Assembly: GCA_903632075.3 (NCBI GenBank)
Contig: CAHIKZ030004545.1
Span: 3,506,001 to 3,570,000 of the forward strand
Source: Acanthosepion pharaonis
Lineage: Eukaryota; Mollusca; Cephalopoda; Sepiida; Sepiidae
Reading direction: 5' to 3'
DNA length: 64,000 nt
The notes under the pieces were generated by a model. The model was not told where the DNA came from, did not search any database, and worked only from the letters and a program-made list of their open reading frames with translations. Shown in pieces: positions 42,923 to 53,700 of the stretch (positions are counted from its first letter, which is position 1; the number at the start of each line of letters is the position of its first letter). A program made the translations under genes and the position numbers.

Positions 42923-43808
42923 ATAAAAAAAGATTATAATCTCTAAAGTTATTAAACAGTCAAACAAAACTATTTTCTATGCATAAATGACATTTTTATA
43001 TGATCAGTTGAAAGCTAAAGAAGCTAAGAGAAATGAATTTTTAATAAAATTTCTATACAATAATAATAACAATGATTTTTAAATGTTAAAGTAAAACTAT
43101 GAAGGATATTAATATTATTATATTAAAATCAAATTCATTAATTTTATACCTTCAAGGATGTAAAGCAAGCCTTAAGCATGTATTATAGACCAGAAATCAA
43201 TAATGATTTTTCATTGGTACAATTGGTTATTAAAAAAAAAAAAAAAATTATAGAACAGCACTACAATTGTTGTTAGATCGACCATGCAAAAAGAAATTGA
43301 TGGAATGGAAAAAGAAAAAAATGCACACAAACACACACCTGCCCAGCCACACACACACAGAATATACTAACCACAAGTCAAACTTTCATACTGTTATAAT
43401 GTCTGGACTAATGAATCCCAAACAAGTGGAGCTACAAAACAGAAAAGGATACTAACAAGATATGACATCTGAATGTAATTTTAACAATCATTATTTTATC
43501 CAAAAACATATTGTGTAAATAATATCAATTTCTCAAAAGGCAGCATTTGTACAAGTCATTAATCAAAAAAAAATTACAGGATTTTGGAAAAGGTTTTTGG
43601 TTTTTTTTTTAAGTAACAAATAACAGATCCAGATAAGAACATTTAACTAAACAAAGCAAACCAAACTGAATCATATTTTTTCCCTTTTCAATTTTAAAAT
43701 TGTTGCATCTCCAGTCCATATCTGAATAAAATGGCAAATGTCATTATAAAAACCTATGAGCTTCTCAGTATTTCTTGTACCTTTGAAACTGGTGAAAGCT
43801 ATTAGAAT
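42923..43808. other. Non-coding AT-rich DNA between array and palindrome
   Basis: This is single-copy-looking sequence with A and T runs (about 43,232-43,247 and 43,602-43,611) and a degenerate CA-rich stretch at 43,324-43,360. A 62-codon open frame at 43,267-43,455 is Lys/His/Thr-rich, comes from the CA-rich stretch and has no gene-like features. I see nothing else here. Confidence 0.6.
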
Positions 43809-43929
43809 TGTTTAAATGAAAATCAAAGGTTGAAGAAGAACTAAAATTTACAACAATATTTCCATCTAAACGATGGAAATATTGTTGTAAATTTTAGTTC
43901 TTCTTCAACCTTTGATTTTCATTTAAACA
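43809..43929. repeat. Perfect 58-bp inverted repeat with 5-nt loop
   Basis: The left arm is 43,809-43,866, the loop TAAAC is 43,867-43,871 and the right arm is 43,872-43,929. I compared the arms base by base and found no mismatch. The loop-proximal ends are TTTCCATC and GATGGAAA. The arms match neither the satellite nor the transposon ends in this window. A near-complete palindrome can be a foldback element, a very recent inverted duplication by template switching, a long-hairpin RNA source, or a library/assembly foldback artefact. Confidence 0.97.
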
Positions 43930-44111
43930 GTCAAATTTGACTCAACAAAAATGTTTCTAATACACTTTACCAATATCTTAAGCATAAAAATTTCAGATAG
44001 ATTATATCTCTAAAAAGGACAATAGGAATAAACACAAAAGGAATAACTTAGCCAACACATTTTTTAAAAAAAAAAAAAAAAAATTTCATAAACATCACTT
44101 ACTCACTTTTG

Positions 44112-44117
44112 TTTATT
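44112..44117 (-). promoter_or_regulatory. Candidate polyadenylation signal AATAAA
   Basis: On the minus strand AATAAA lies about 180 nt after the putative stop at 44,294. It is followed by a GT-rich stretch (AGTGAGTAAGTGATGTTTATG-like), as expected downstream of a cleavage site. AATAAA is frequent in DNA this AT-rich, so the call depends on the last-exon model being right. Confidence 0.25.
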
Positions 44118-44293
44118 AGACACTGAATTGTATCACTTGGTGTCCTCCAGTTTACATGGCTTTTCAGCTAACCTAATAAATATTTATGAACATTCCTAAA
44201 CTTTAAAATTTTGAAAAACCAATAAAATTTTTGCTCTTGTATATAAATAGTTGTTACAAAATAAAATCCTTGTATTTGCCTTGATAAAATCCC

Positions 44294-44407
44294 TCAGAGG
44301 ACAAAATGCATCAGATAAGATAAATTTTTCTTGTCTTTATTCAATATCTTAAGTTCTTGATGCTGTGCTTGAGTCATACTTGTCTTTTCCTTTTTAACAC
44401 AAGATAT
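44294..44407 (-). CDS. Possible terminal exon of the minus-strand gene (37 aa plus stop)
   Basis: This exon begins after TTTGTAG (AG at 44,409-44,408) and reads in phase 0, the phase required by the exon before it. It encodes 37 residues and ends at TGA (44,296-44,294). The peptide is Lys/Gln-rich (TQAQHQELKILNKDKKN in the middle), compatible with a short helix or coiled coil. The acceptor has a poor pyrimidine tract, so this is weaker than the upstream exons. A competing last exon starts after a much better acceptor (TTTCTTTTTGCAG) at 44,542 but adds only eight residues before TGA (44,516). A continuation beyond the satellite is not excluded. Confidence 0.3.
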   Translation of the reverse strand: MSCVKKEKTSMTQAQHQELKILNKDKKNLSYLMHFVL

Positions 44408-44798
44408 CTACAAATGGATTACACTTAATTGACAAGTATCACACTATTTTCCCTAGGTCAATAATACAGTAACTTGTGCATATCTTGAACTTTTTAATTG
44501 GATTAGTGAACAAACTCAATAACCACAAAAACAATCAAGTGCCTGCAAAAAGAAATTTTCAAAAAAAAAATTTTTTTGTTAATATAAAACTCTAGCATTG
44601 CACAAAGTACTTGAAAATATTAAAATTTTCAAATGACATAACTGTTTTAATCTTATATTTTATCTATTCTCTAAGCTGTTCAATATTTTAATTCAACAAA
44701 ACCAATGACAAAACTTCAGATGGAAAACTGAAAGAAAAACAGTATCTGTTGGAGAAGAGAAATTTAAACTGATTGAAGCCAGAACAAATTTTTCTTAC

Positions 44799-44891
44799 TG
44801 AAAATTCAGTCTGCAAATGTGAGGATGGTTGAATTTCACTGGAATTATTTTCAAATTTCAGAAAACAATGGTTGCATTTGATTTTTAAGTT
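44799..44891 (-). CDS. Predicted internal exon 3 of the minus-strand gene (31 aa)
   Basis: On the minus strand a long pyrimidine-rich tract ending TTTATATTTAG (AG at 44,893-44,892) is followed by 93 nt open in phase 0. A GTAAGA donor (44,798 downward) closes the exon. Both sites are good and the entry phase equals the exit phase of the exon at 45,020-45,084, 128 nt upstream. The 31 residues start NLKIKCNHC and include a CxxC pair (CNHC) and a Ser/Gln-rich end. No domain is recognised. Splice-site quality and phase agreement support it; it has not been checked against transcripts or homologues. Confidence 0.5.
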
Positions 44892-45019
44892 CTAAATATA
44901 AACATGAAAGAGAAAACAAGATCTTAATATACAATATTAAGCTAGGAGTCCCAGAAAGCTAGGAGGTGGAGGGGAAGAACTGTATAGTGTAGCAACTAGA
45001 AAATGTGAAACAACAATAC

Positions 45020-45084
45020 CTTCTGTGATTTTGAGAGGACCCCCTTATCATTCCAAGATGCCCCAAAGACTCTTGTCATGATAC
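45020..45084 (-). CDS. Predicted internal exon 2 of the minus-strand gene (65 nt)
   Basis: The acceptor is a T-rich tract ending TTATTTCTGTAG (AG at 45,086-45,085), and the donor is CAGAAG followed by GTATTG (45,019 downward). The exon starts in phase 1, matching the donor at 47,205. The split codon becomes Gly, followed by 21 codons (IMTRVFGASWNDKGVLSKSQ and a final Lys) with no stop. GC content is visibly higher than in the flanking introns. No named domain is recognised. Intron 1 would be 2,121 nt and intron 2 only 128 nt. Confidence 0.55.
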
Positions 45085-45196
45085 CTACAGAAATAACTAA
45101 AAAATTGTATCTGCTCTCAGACAACCAGAAATCTTTTTTTCTTTTTTTTTTAGTTAAAAATGAACCAGTAAGTGATCCTTTCAGTTAAGGTTTAAC

Positions 45197-45235
<39 letters not shown>

Positions 45236-45237
45236 TA
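45197..45237. repeat. Poly-A plus (AT)n microsatellite
   Basis: Seventeen A residues run directly into about 12 AT units. This is simple sequence within the proposed intron 1. Confidence 0.95.
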
Positions 45238-46865
45238 CACAGGAACAGATTAGAAAAATTCAAAACCAGTTTCAACAATATTAGTGATTTAATTTCCATC
45301 TCTCTGGATTACTTATAGGGGAAATATTTAGAGAGCTTCTTCATTAGAAGAAAATTGAAAATTCTTTAAATTTCTCTCAAACAAAGAGCATAATAAATGA
45401 AAACTTATTAATTTTTGACTAGTTGTTCTTCAATCTCATTTCTGATGTTTCTTATTGAAATGTTAAAGCCATTCTTACATTCTCTGACTGTTAAGCAAGC
45501 CTCAAAGATTGGAAATAATGCTTAAGAAGATTAGAATGTAAAAACAGCTTGAGCATTTTAGTTACAAAAAATAAAATAAAATTGAAGAAAAACTAATAAA
45601 AAAATTAAAAAGTGATAATTTGAACAAAATAGAACTTGATTTATGAAGAAGACTAGAAATATAATAATAAAAATAATAACTCGTTTTCATTTGGTGTAAG
45701 CAGTCTTTTTAGAATAACTAACATGAATTTATGAATATAAAGGGATGTTTGAAATACAAGTGAAAGTTTATTGTGAATCAAAAACAAGAGTAATTAAATG
45801 CATTTCAGGGCTGATTTATAGCAATGATTGTATCTGAAGTTGATAACAGATGATACTTGTTGTAAGGACAGGTTTTAGGAGAAACTTATCTTTTCTTTGC
45901 AGACTAACTAATTCCTAAAATACTTCCAATTCTGATTTCCTTTTTCGTTTAATTTTATTGCAGAAAAAAATAACATTTTTTAGTCATCTCATGCAAAACA
46001 TAGTTTGTTTTAAGCTTACTTTGTATTTTATTAGAAATAAATTTCTCCGGATTTCATACAGGTGGGTGACTATTTTGAAGCTTTAAAACTCATAAAAAGA
46101 AACTCTGAATCATACAAAGAGATTTGTAAAGAGAATTTATTTCATTCAAGGGCCAGGAGGTTTGAAAACAGTAGAAGAAAAGGTAAAAAATGGAAACAAC
46201 AAATTTTGCATTAGGGCCTCATTAACAAATTTGGGAAACCCGGAAATATATTTATACGTTTCAGTAGTAATTTTTATTTTCCATATAAACACAACCTTGT
46301 CTTTTCAGCTTCATGTGGTAATTCTGTAGTCTTTGAAGAGTCATTCTTGTGTTGTCAAAAGAGTTGAATAAGTCTTTGCATTAATGCTTCAACTAATCTG
46401 TACCAATTTTAAAGGAGTGTCTCCAATCATTTTGAGGTCAGTTGTTTTTGTTGTTTTCTTTTTTTTGTTGTTGTTTAGGACTTAACCTTCTCTTGGTGAA
46501 ATTATAGAAATAAAATATTTGAAATGACATGTTAATGAGATTGTCTATGTGTAGGTAGGTTATGGTAGGGCAGATCAATCAAGTGAAATTGTCATGTGCT
46601 AAGGCTCAGGTTGACTTTAAAGTATATGAAGCTATCAATGTAATTGGATAAATGTGGAATGTTTTTTTTTAAAGCGCTTTGTTGCAGTTTGGGAAAACTT
46701 GGATTTCTGAAAGTTAAAATATGTTTTACATGATACACTCTAGATTGTTTTTATGACTTTTCAACTTTTTTTTTATAAACAATTTTGCATTTCAATAGCA
46801 TTTCCACTTTAGTAACCTTGTTTGTATGCATATTTAATTCAGGAATAGGACTATCATCCTTAACT

Positions 46866-46995
46866 AAAAAAAAAAAAAAAAAAAAAAAGATTACAAAACA
46901 ACTTCAAGATATTCTTACATTTAATAAAAATAGATTTTTTTTTTTATCAAATTTTCCAAGACGTGTCAAGCAAAGGCAGGAATCTACTAATCTAA

Positions 46996-47028
<33 letters not shown>
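46866..47028. repeat. Long A-run and T-run, an inverted homopolymer pair
   Basis: There are 23 A at 46,866-46,888 and 28 T at 47,001-47,028, about 110 bp apart. Read as RNA on either strand they could pair. No target-site duplication or retroposon body could be recognised around them, so they are listed as simple repeats. Confidence 0.85.
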
Positions 47029-47034
<6 letters not shown>

Positions 47035-47200
47035 CTTCCTAACCTAACCAAGTCAAACCAAATGGCTGACACTAAATTATGGATGACATCTACTGACCTA
47101 AACAATAACAAAAAGCAGTCTGCAAGGCAATAAATGTAAAGATCAGACATCCCACTGCCAATTAAAAATAAAAACTCTGTAAACAAATTAGCTCCTAATG

Positions 47201-47206
47201 CTTACC
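47201..47206 (-). promoter_or_regulatory. Splice donor of the large exon
   Basis: The exon ends AAAAG and the intron starts GTAAGC on the minus strand, close to the metazoan donor consensus. Coding potential ends at this point, since an in-frame TAG follows within three codons. Both facts support the exon edge. Confidence 0.8.
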
Positions 47207-48103
47207 TTTTATTTTATCATGATTAAGTATTTCAATCAACTTCTCCTGCAAACGTTCATTTCTATCCACCGTTCCTTCAAGCTTAATTCGTTGTGCTCGT
47301 AATTCAAGAAGATACTTTTTAAAAGACTCCAACTGACTGTTGTTCAGGCTCTGGTTGGCAGACAGATTCAAAGAGTTTGCAGTTGACGTCTCCAAAAAGT
47401 CATAGACGCTGATTTCTTGGCGCAGAGTGTTGCTCAGATCCTGCGAAACAAGCAGGTGGGAACGGATAGCATCCTTAGAAGAAATTGTATTTGATGGAGA
47501 AGATGGAAGACTTTTTGAATGATTTGCAGACTCTGTGTTGGTCAACCATGATTGGTGCTGTTTAGACAAACTGATATTTTGCCTGGTTGGATCCAGCACA
47601 GAATTGCTAAGTTGCTGGTCAAGAGAATGAGACAAATAGCTGTCCATTGGATGTTGGTCATTTCCCTTGGCAATATTGGCAGGGGACCGAGGAATGTCTT
47701 GAGATTCCTTAGGCTGCTGCTGATTAAGATAAAGTTCACTAAGTGACAGTCGGCCAGTAATATCGAGTTCAATCACTTCGGGAAGACTGAAATTATTTGG
47801 AATGCTCGCTTCTGAACAAGACTCTGTGCCTCGTGGTATTTCTAATGTGTTTGCAGATTGTTGATTATGTAAACCTCTGAGGGGAGAACGGGGGCTAAAG
47901 GATGACTGACTTGCTGATTGTTTCCGCCGGTCTCTATTTGTCGGTGTCGTACTAACAGATCCGCTGATCACCAGTTTAGATGCACACTTGTCCGGGCGAG
48001 AACCATCAGGACAGTGAAGTGAAACTTCTGTTGCAGCAGCCGTCATTTTCCGCATAGACTGAAGGGCATCTTCACTCAGTGTGTCCAAAGTCTTTTGGTC
48101 CAT
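47206..48103 (-). CDS. Large coding exon: Ser-rich protein with C-terminal coiled coil, possibly centrosomin/CDK5RAP2-like
   Basis: This is the only clear coding exon in the window, with 299 complete codons on the minus strand. The ATG at 48,103 has a strong context (A at -3, G at +4) and lies 10 nt inside an exon that starts after TTATTTTAG (AG at 48,115-48,114). The exon ends AAAAG before a GTAAGC donor at 47,205, in phase 1. The open frame would otherwise run three codons into the intron to a TAG. Residues 1-255 are rich in Ser, Thr, Asn and Gln and look disordered, with a basic patch (NRDRRKQ, about 56-62) and Ser-Pro sites near 70-74, 140 and 202, which are possible proline-directed kinase targets. 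Residues about 257-297 form a charged heptad-like helix (LELRAQRIKLEGTVDRNERL). That LR..R.KLE....N..L pattern recalls a segment of CDK5RAP2/myomegalin proteins. The family link is from memory and tentative; that the exon is coding is much more certain. If the protein belongs to that large family, this exon could be internal and the ATG not the true start. Confidence 0.85.
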
Positions 48104-48115
48104 ATTCGTTACACT
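48104..48115 (-). promoter_or_regulatory. Splice acceptor and short 5' UTR (or coding) lead of the large exon
   Basis: The minus strand reads TTATTTATTTTAG, then ten bases (TGTAACGAAT), then ATG. The acceptor implies at least one more exon upstream, at higher coordinates. The ten bases are open in the ATG frame (T, GTA, ACG, AAT), so translation could also enter from upstream in phase 2. Confidence 0.65.
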
Positions 48116-51100
48116 AAAATAAATAAAAAATAATTATGAGTTCAATTTTTCAAAAGTCAATGCAGAAGAGAAAATACTGCTACATATGACAAAATATTTG
48201 CTTATAAAAAATAGCAATATTTTAAGACTCAGCAATAAAACAAAACAGTGAATATTGAAATTTAGCTTTATTATAGATTTATTAGATTGTTTATTTACAA
48301 GAATAATTTTATATTTACAACATTCTAAAAACTAATACAATATTATTTACCAAAGAAATAAATGTGAAATCATTCACCATTTTATAAAGCTCAAATATAT
48401 ATATTCTATGATACCACCGGGGAGCTAATATTTTAAGTTAGTATTATAGGCAATCAAATTCTAGGACCCTTCAAAGTTGACGATATTGTCAAGATAAATG
48501 TAAAGAATTGGTCCAAAGACAATTTTTGACTGATATTGATCACAATCAGAAGCTTTATGCTAAAGAGTATATTTAGCCAAGTGTCATTCTCTTTCATATT
48601 CTGTAAAGCTGAGTGTTACTCATTTTGCCAAAAAAGATTTAAAAAACATCAAATTAATGGAATTGCCCTCAAGCTTCTTCAGATATTAATCTGATAGAAA
48701 ACTTGATACAGCATTAAGAGAAAGGTATACATAGGTACCCATAATAGCCATAGAAAAGAAAAATAAATTTACATATGTAAATAAATATTTTAGACATTTT
48801 TTTAAGACATTGGCAGTCACTCATTGAACCTTCATTATAGATGAAAAATGAAAACAAATTTTTAAATCTCTTAAAAATACTATATTTATCCTAGAAATTT
48901 GTTTTAAAGTAAATGAGTAAATTTAAGAATTTTGTACAATTCTTACTGTTTGCTTAAAACATAGTGAAAATGACACTTATTTATGCACAGTAGCCTATGA
49001 GCTGTCATCAAGGTCATAGGTCAACAAGAGTAGTTAGGTGCCACCAAAATGGATGAGGTTTGTTTTTTTTTAAGAAATGAAAGAAAGAAAAAGTCAATAC
49101 ACTGTTTTAAAATATTTGCCAAAAATCAAGGAATTATCCAATTCAAATTAAATTTTCAGTATATATTCATTAAAGAATGAATTGTATACCAAATGTGTTA
49201 TTTTTATAGAAACATTTTTGGGTGGAGTGTTGTTTCACTACTCCTCTTTAGATATCTCATATGTACTTTTTAATTGTGGCGTCAATTTTTTTTTTCTTCT
49301 TTTTTACATTTAAAGAAAATTTCTGAATATGTTATTTCAGTAAAAAAAAAAAAGAAATATCAAGTGTAAGCAAACATGGAAAATTCGTCCCAAACCTTAC
49401 CAAAAATAATTCAATAAAACTCAAAATTTTTTTATTCAAAGTTGCTGCTAGCATAATTTAATAAGAAAAGTTATTTTCTTTCAGATTGGGCAGGAAAGAA
49501 ATAAACACTTAATTTAATTGTAAAAAAATTACTTGTGATTTTTCACTGCGATTTTGAAATTCATTCCGTTGCTGTTCATAAGTGTTTTTTGTTGTTTTGT
49601 TTTTTATTAAACAAAGACATGTTTGAAGAAACAAAAATATAAAGTTTAAAGCCATTTTTCGAATGTGAAGCTTTTTTTAAAATATTTTTTTCTTTTTTAA
49701 CTGTTACATCATATTTTTTTTAATGGATTTACAAAAAGCAACTAATTCTGAATTATCACCTTTAATTGATTACTTTTTCCTATCGGAAGAGTAATAATAT
49801 AATATATGATAATTCAATAAGTCTTTCAGAATTATTTAAAAAAAAAAAAAAAAGACTACATGGGTGTAATTATGTATGACATCAAATAGGTAAGAAGATT
49901 ATAAAAAAATAAAAATGTACTAACTGAAAAAAAATTCTAATGTACCATAAAATAAAATTATTCATTTTACCTGCTTTTATAAAATCGTATAGAATAAAAA
50001 AAATATATATTCTTCAACTATTGGTTAAGGTTAAAGATAAATTATTTTTAAACAATTTCTTTGCTTATTGCATTGTTGGTGTTCCATATTTCTTTTAATT
50101 TTTCGCGCGCTTTTTAGGAGGTCTTCAGAGATATAATTGTTGACCTCAAATGCTGCTGTGCATAAACGTTATTTCCATTTGTTTTAAGCACAAAATAAGC
50201 ATTAGGCGTACAAAAAACACTTAATCCTTAAATTTACTGACTTCGAAACATATTCTTTAGGACAAATATTGGATTTTTTTTTTTTTTTTTTTTAGAGATT
50301 TTTATATTTGTTTAAGTTTTTCGTCTCATGAATGACGAGTAAAAAAAATAAGTAAAAAAACGTAAATGTTTTTAAAATGCCTAAAAAAACAAAACAGTTA
50401 ATTACGGAAATTGATCTTCCCTTAGGGATTAGAGAGGCTATTACTATATTTCAAATAAAAGTAAAAGTAAAACCAAAACTCAAGTTCAAAGAAGGAATTA
50501 TTTAAAATGCATTTTTTCGGGGGGCGTGATAGTACCTAAGAGTTTTAGTCTTATCATCCCCAAAAAGCGCACGTAAAATTTGAAAAGTACGAATGATCAA
50601 AATGACTACAATATTCTAAAAACTAGTGGTATTTACTAGGCTTAAACTTACAAAGCCAATAAGAATATATTTTTTTATTCTATATACGCTTTTGTGAAAC
50701 TTAAGAGTAGAATTAGTTTTATTTTTATAAAACTAAAAATTCCAAGTTTAATAGCATGATTCACTAGTTTTTAATTTCTTTTTTTTTTTTTTATAATTCT
50801 CATGATAAGAGTAACCAAAAACTAGTGAAATGATACTTAACTTTTAGTTTCGTTTAAGAGTTTTAAATTCATTACTTTTTTTTATCATTTATTTTCTCAT
50901 CTGTTTGATGTCATATTTTTAAAATTGTATCCAATCCAATGGTTCTTTTCATTCACTTATGATTTTAAAATTTAAACAAACTAAAAAGGAAAAGAAGGCG
51001 GGGGGTGATAAAGAAAATGATTAATAAATTGATCCAGAATTACTTCCTTTTTAAATTTCCGTATTAATCACTAATTAGTTGCAAAAATAAAAATAAAAAA

Positions 51101-53700
51101 TCTTTTAAAATTGTTCACATTTGAAAATTGCATTTTTAAACTTTAAATTTTTAGATTCTTTGAACATGTAAATAAAATAAAAAAAAAAATGTAAAAATTC
51201 TTGTTACGAACAGCAATATGTGATGAATTCCACTTTTTTTTAAATAAATATTTTTAAATGTTTGTCTATCAAATCAAAGAAAATGTTTTTTAAGCTCCCA
51301 AAGTAGTTTTTTTTTGAGTCTTACTGAATTATTTTTTGAAAAATTCATGATTAATTTTCAGATAAACAACTAATTGCTATTGCATAATTTGCTTATTGAA
51401 ATAACATCTGCAGAAATTTCTTTACTTTTCTTTAACTCAAACTGTTCAAAAAAAAAAAAAAAAAGAGAACACCCCCCACCCACCCCAATTAAAACGTACA
51501 CAAAAGATATTGAAAAGGCGAGGGTGAAACTGACCCTTAAAACTAAAAGCATATTACCACAAAGTTTTCTAATAAAATAATAACAATAAGTAAAAATCAA
51601 TCATCAATGAATAAGTTCTGAAAACCTGGTTTAAATCGGATAAAAATCTTTTTCTTTTTAAACAAACAGGGTGTCGCATTTTTATTGCTTCCATTTCGCA
51701 AAGATCGCATCCATTTTGGTGATGGTACTTCTTAGCATTGGTGGAAAGAAAACAATATTCAAGCCAAGATCTCCAGGATAAGCAGTTTTATTATGTAACT
51801 GATGCCAGTCGAAAAATTAAAAATCAACGGATGACGATTAGACTTTTTAGAGAAAGTCAAGGAACCTACATTAACTTGTAAAATCATACTTTAGGTGTAG
51901 TGTAAAGTGAGTTAATAATGAAATTTGTTTATGGCCTACGTCCTTTGAATTTTGCGCATACCCTTGAAAAACAATTTCTGGAACTAAAAACACGAAGTAC
52001 ATCCTACCTAAAACTTTTAGGCTAAAACTAAAGTTAACATCGGTAGGTTCGTTCAATAGTTACCAATTTTATTGTGAAAAATATTGTCTTGCATCATAAA
52101 ATCTGAAACTATGAATAAAAATAAAACTGAAGATGTTGGGAAGATTAGATCATCAGACAAAAAAGACAAACAATTTTTTTTTTTTTTTTGCATTTTGCAG
52201 AGATTAAGAACATTGGACTCAAATTTTCAGAGAATAATGAAAAGGTCAAGAATATTTATCTCTTCTTCATTTGAAAACCTCATAATCTCACCATGACAAG
52301 AGATTACTTTTTAAATTTTTATTAAAAGTCCTCTTTTAAGAGACAAAATTTATTAACATCCATTTAAAAAATACTTAAAGTTCCTAGAAATGATGCTGGG
52401 CATCCAACATTCAAATAAAATTCAATTAATTTGCATTTAAACAAAGTTATTTCATTAAAACAAAAACGTAAATTGATTATTAAATAAATTCTATTCCAAT
52501 GTCATTATTGTCATTATTAATGAAAAGTAGAAAATACTAAACACCGTGACAGTCAGTTTGTAAATAATAATTATTATTACGTTGGAATTGAATAAAGTAA
52601 AATACATTAACACTGAAATTAATTATTAATAGAACTCATTTCTTTAATCTTATTAAATGTCAATTTAAATTAAAACATTTATCAGGAAATAAAATCATTG
52701 TCATTTAACATGACTGAAAAAAAATGTACACAAATTTATCAAACGATTTATTTAGAAGAATATCAGTCATAAGATTTAAATTCTATTCACAACCTTACAG
52801 GAAATCCGAAATAAATATTTCATTTTTTTTTTTTTTGAATTTTACACTTCTCCACATTTCAAAGATGTTTTTTTTTTTTAAGTCTAGCTAGAGACAAAAC
52901 ATCTTTGTTTTTAAAAACATTGTGAAGTTTATTAACATTTTCATTTTCTAAAATTGTCTTTTTAAAAAAATATTCCTGTAAAATTTAAAAAAAGTAAATC
53001 CGTTTCATTGTTCATTGCGTTTTGAAAAAAAATGAAAGAACAATGTCTTTTTTTGTTTGTTTTCTTTGTTTAACAAGGCAGAAAGCAAAAACATGGAGCA
53101 AAAAGACATCTCTGAGAAATAAAGGAAAACAAATCACAACTTTTCTCACACCAAAATGGTCAAAAAACTCAAAAGGCAATAAAACAGAAAATTACTGCCG
53201 ACCAAAAAAAACTTAAAGACAATAAAAATGTCGCTGTTTTACCGCTAAAACAAAGAACTTTGAAGCGGAAAATGTCAGACCTTTTCTTTTAAATGCAGAA
53301 AAGTTCGTCAAGTAAAGAATATACAAAGTGGCCGTAGGGGAGGGGGAATAATAGTACAAGAAGAAGAAATAACTGTGTATGATGTCGATAGATATTAAAA
53401 GACTACAGAAAACTGATGTGTGAATTCGAAAGCAAAGAAATGAGGACATTTGACACAACTTTTGGAAAGAATGGCAGCAGCAGCAGCAGCCAAGAGACAT
53501 GGAAAGAAATGAGGAGTGCCAACAAAAAAATGAAGAGAAATATGTCACAGATAAAAATCCAACTTCATAACTTCAAGAGAACAGAAAGATATTTACTTCA
53601 AAAGTTGACTATTACCTCTGTCTGTCTCTTTGTAGGTTTTTTTTTTTAAATAAAGTTTTTCTTTGTTACTAAATATTATTTAGTAAATTTACAACATAAT
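48116..53700. other. Long AT-rich non-coding stretch upstream of the large exon
   Basis: About 5.6 kb of AT-rich DNA with many A/T runs and no coding signal that I trust. Points of note are a CGCGCGC cluster (50,104-50,110), an 11-bp inverted pair CACTAGTTTTT/AAAAACTAGTG (50,762-50,772 and 50,817-50,827) and a (GCA)n run (53,474-53,490). A minus-strand AAGCAG followed by GTAAAA near 49,970 could be a donor of a short upstream exon whose phase-2 end would fit the large exon, but nothing else supports it. Confidence 0.5.
53474..53490. repeat. (GCA)n trinucleotide run
   Basis: Five CAG units in an otherwise AT-rich, non-coding context. It lies inside short open frames on both strands, neither of which looks like a gene. 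Confidence 0.9.

Larger units (their letters stand above)
45085..47205 (-). other. Intron 1 of the minus-strand gene
   Basis: This intron is inferred from the donor GTAAGC at 47,205 downward and the acceptor at 45,086-45,085. It is AT-rich and contains an A-run plus (AT)n tract (45,197-45,237), a 23-A run (46,866-46,888) and a 28-T run (47,001-47,028). I see no further coding exon inside it. Confidence 0.5.

Noticed and set aside
43267..43455. 62-codon plus-strand frame
   Set aside because: Lys/His/Thr-rich product of a degenerate CA tract with no splice or homology support.
46785..47186. Open frames through the A and T runs on either strand
   Set aside because: Poly-Lys/poly-Phe stretches reflect homopolymers within the proposed intron.
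47542..47772. Frames overlapping the large exon (minus 47,542-47,772; plus 47,552-47,746)
   Set aside because: Alternative-frame shadows of the large exon without start context or splice edges.
50762..50827. 11-bp inverted repeat CACTAGTTTTT/AAAAACTAGTG as a transposon end
   Set aside because: Too short, with only a T-run between the arms and no target-site duplication; expected by chance in AT-rich DNA.
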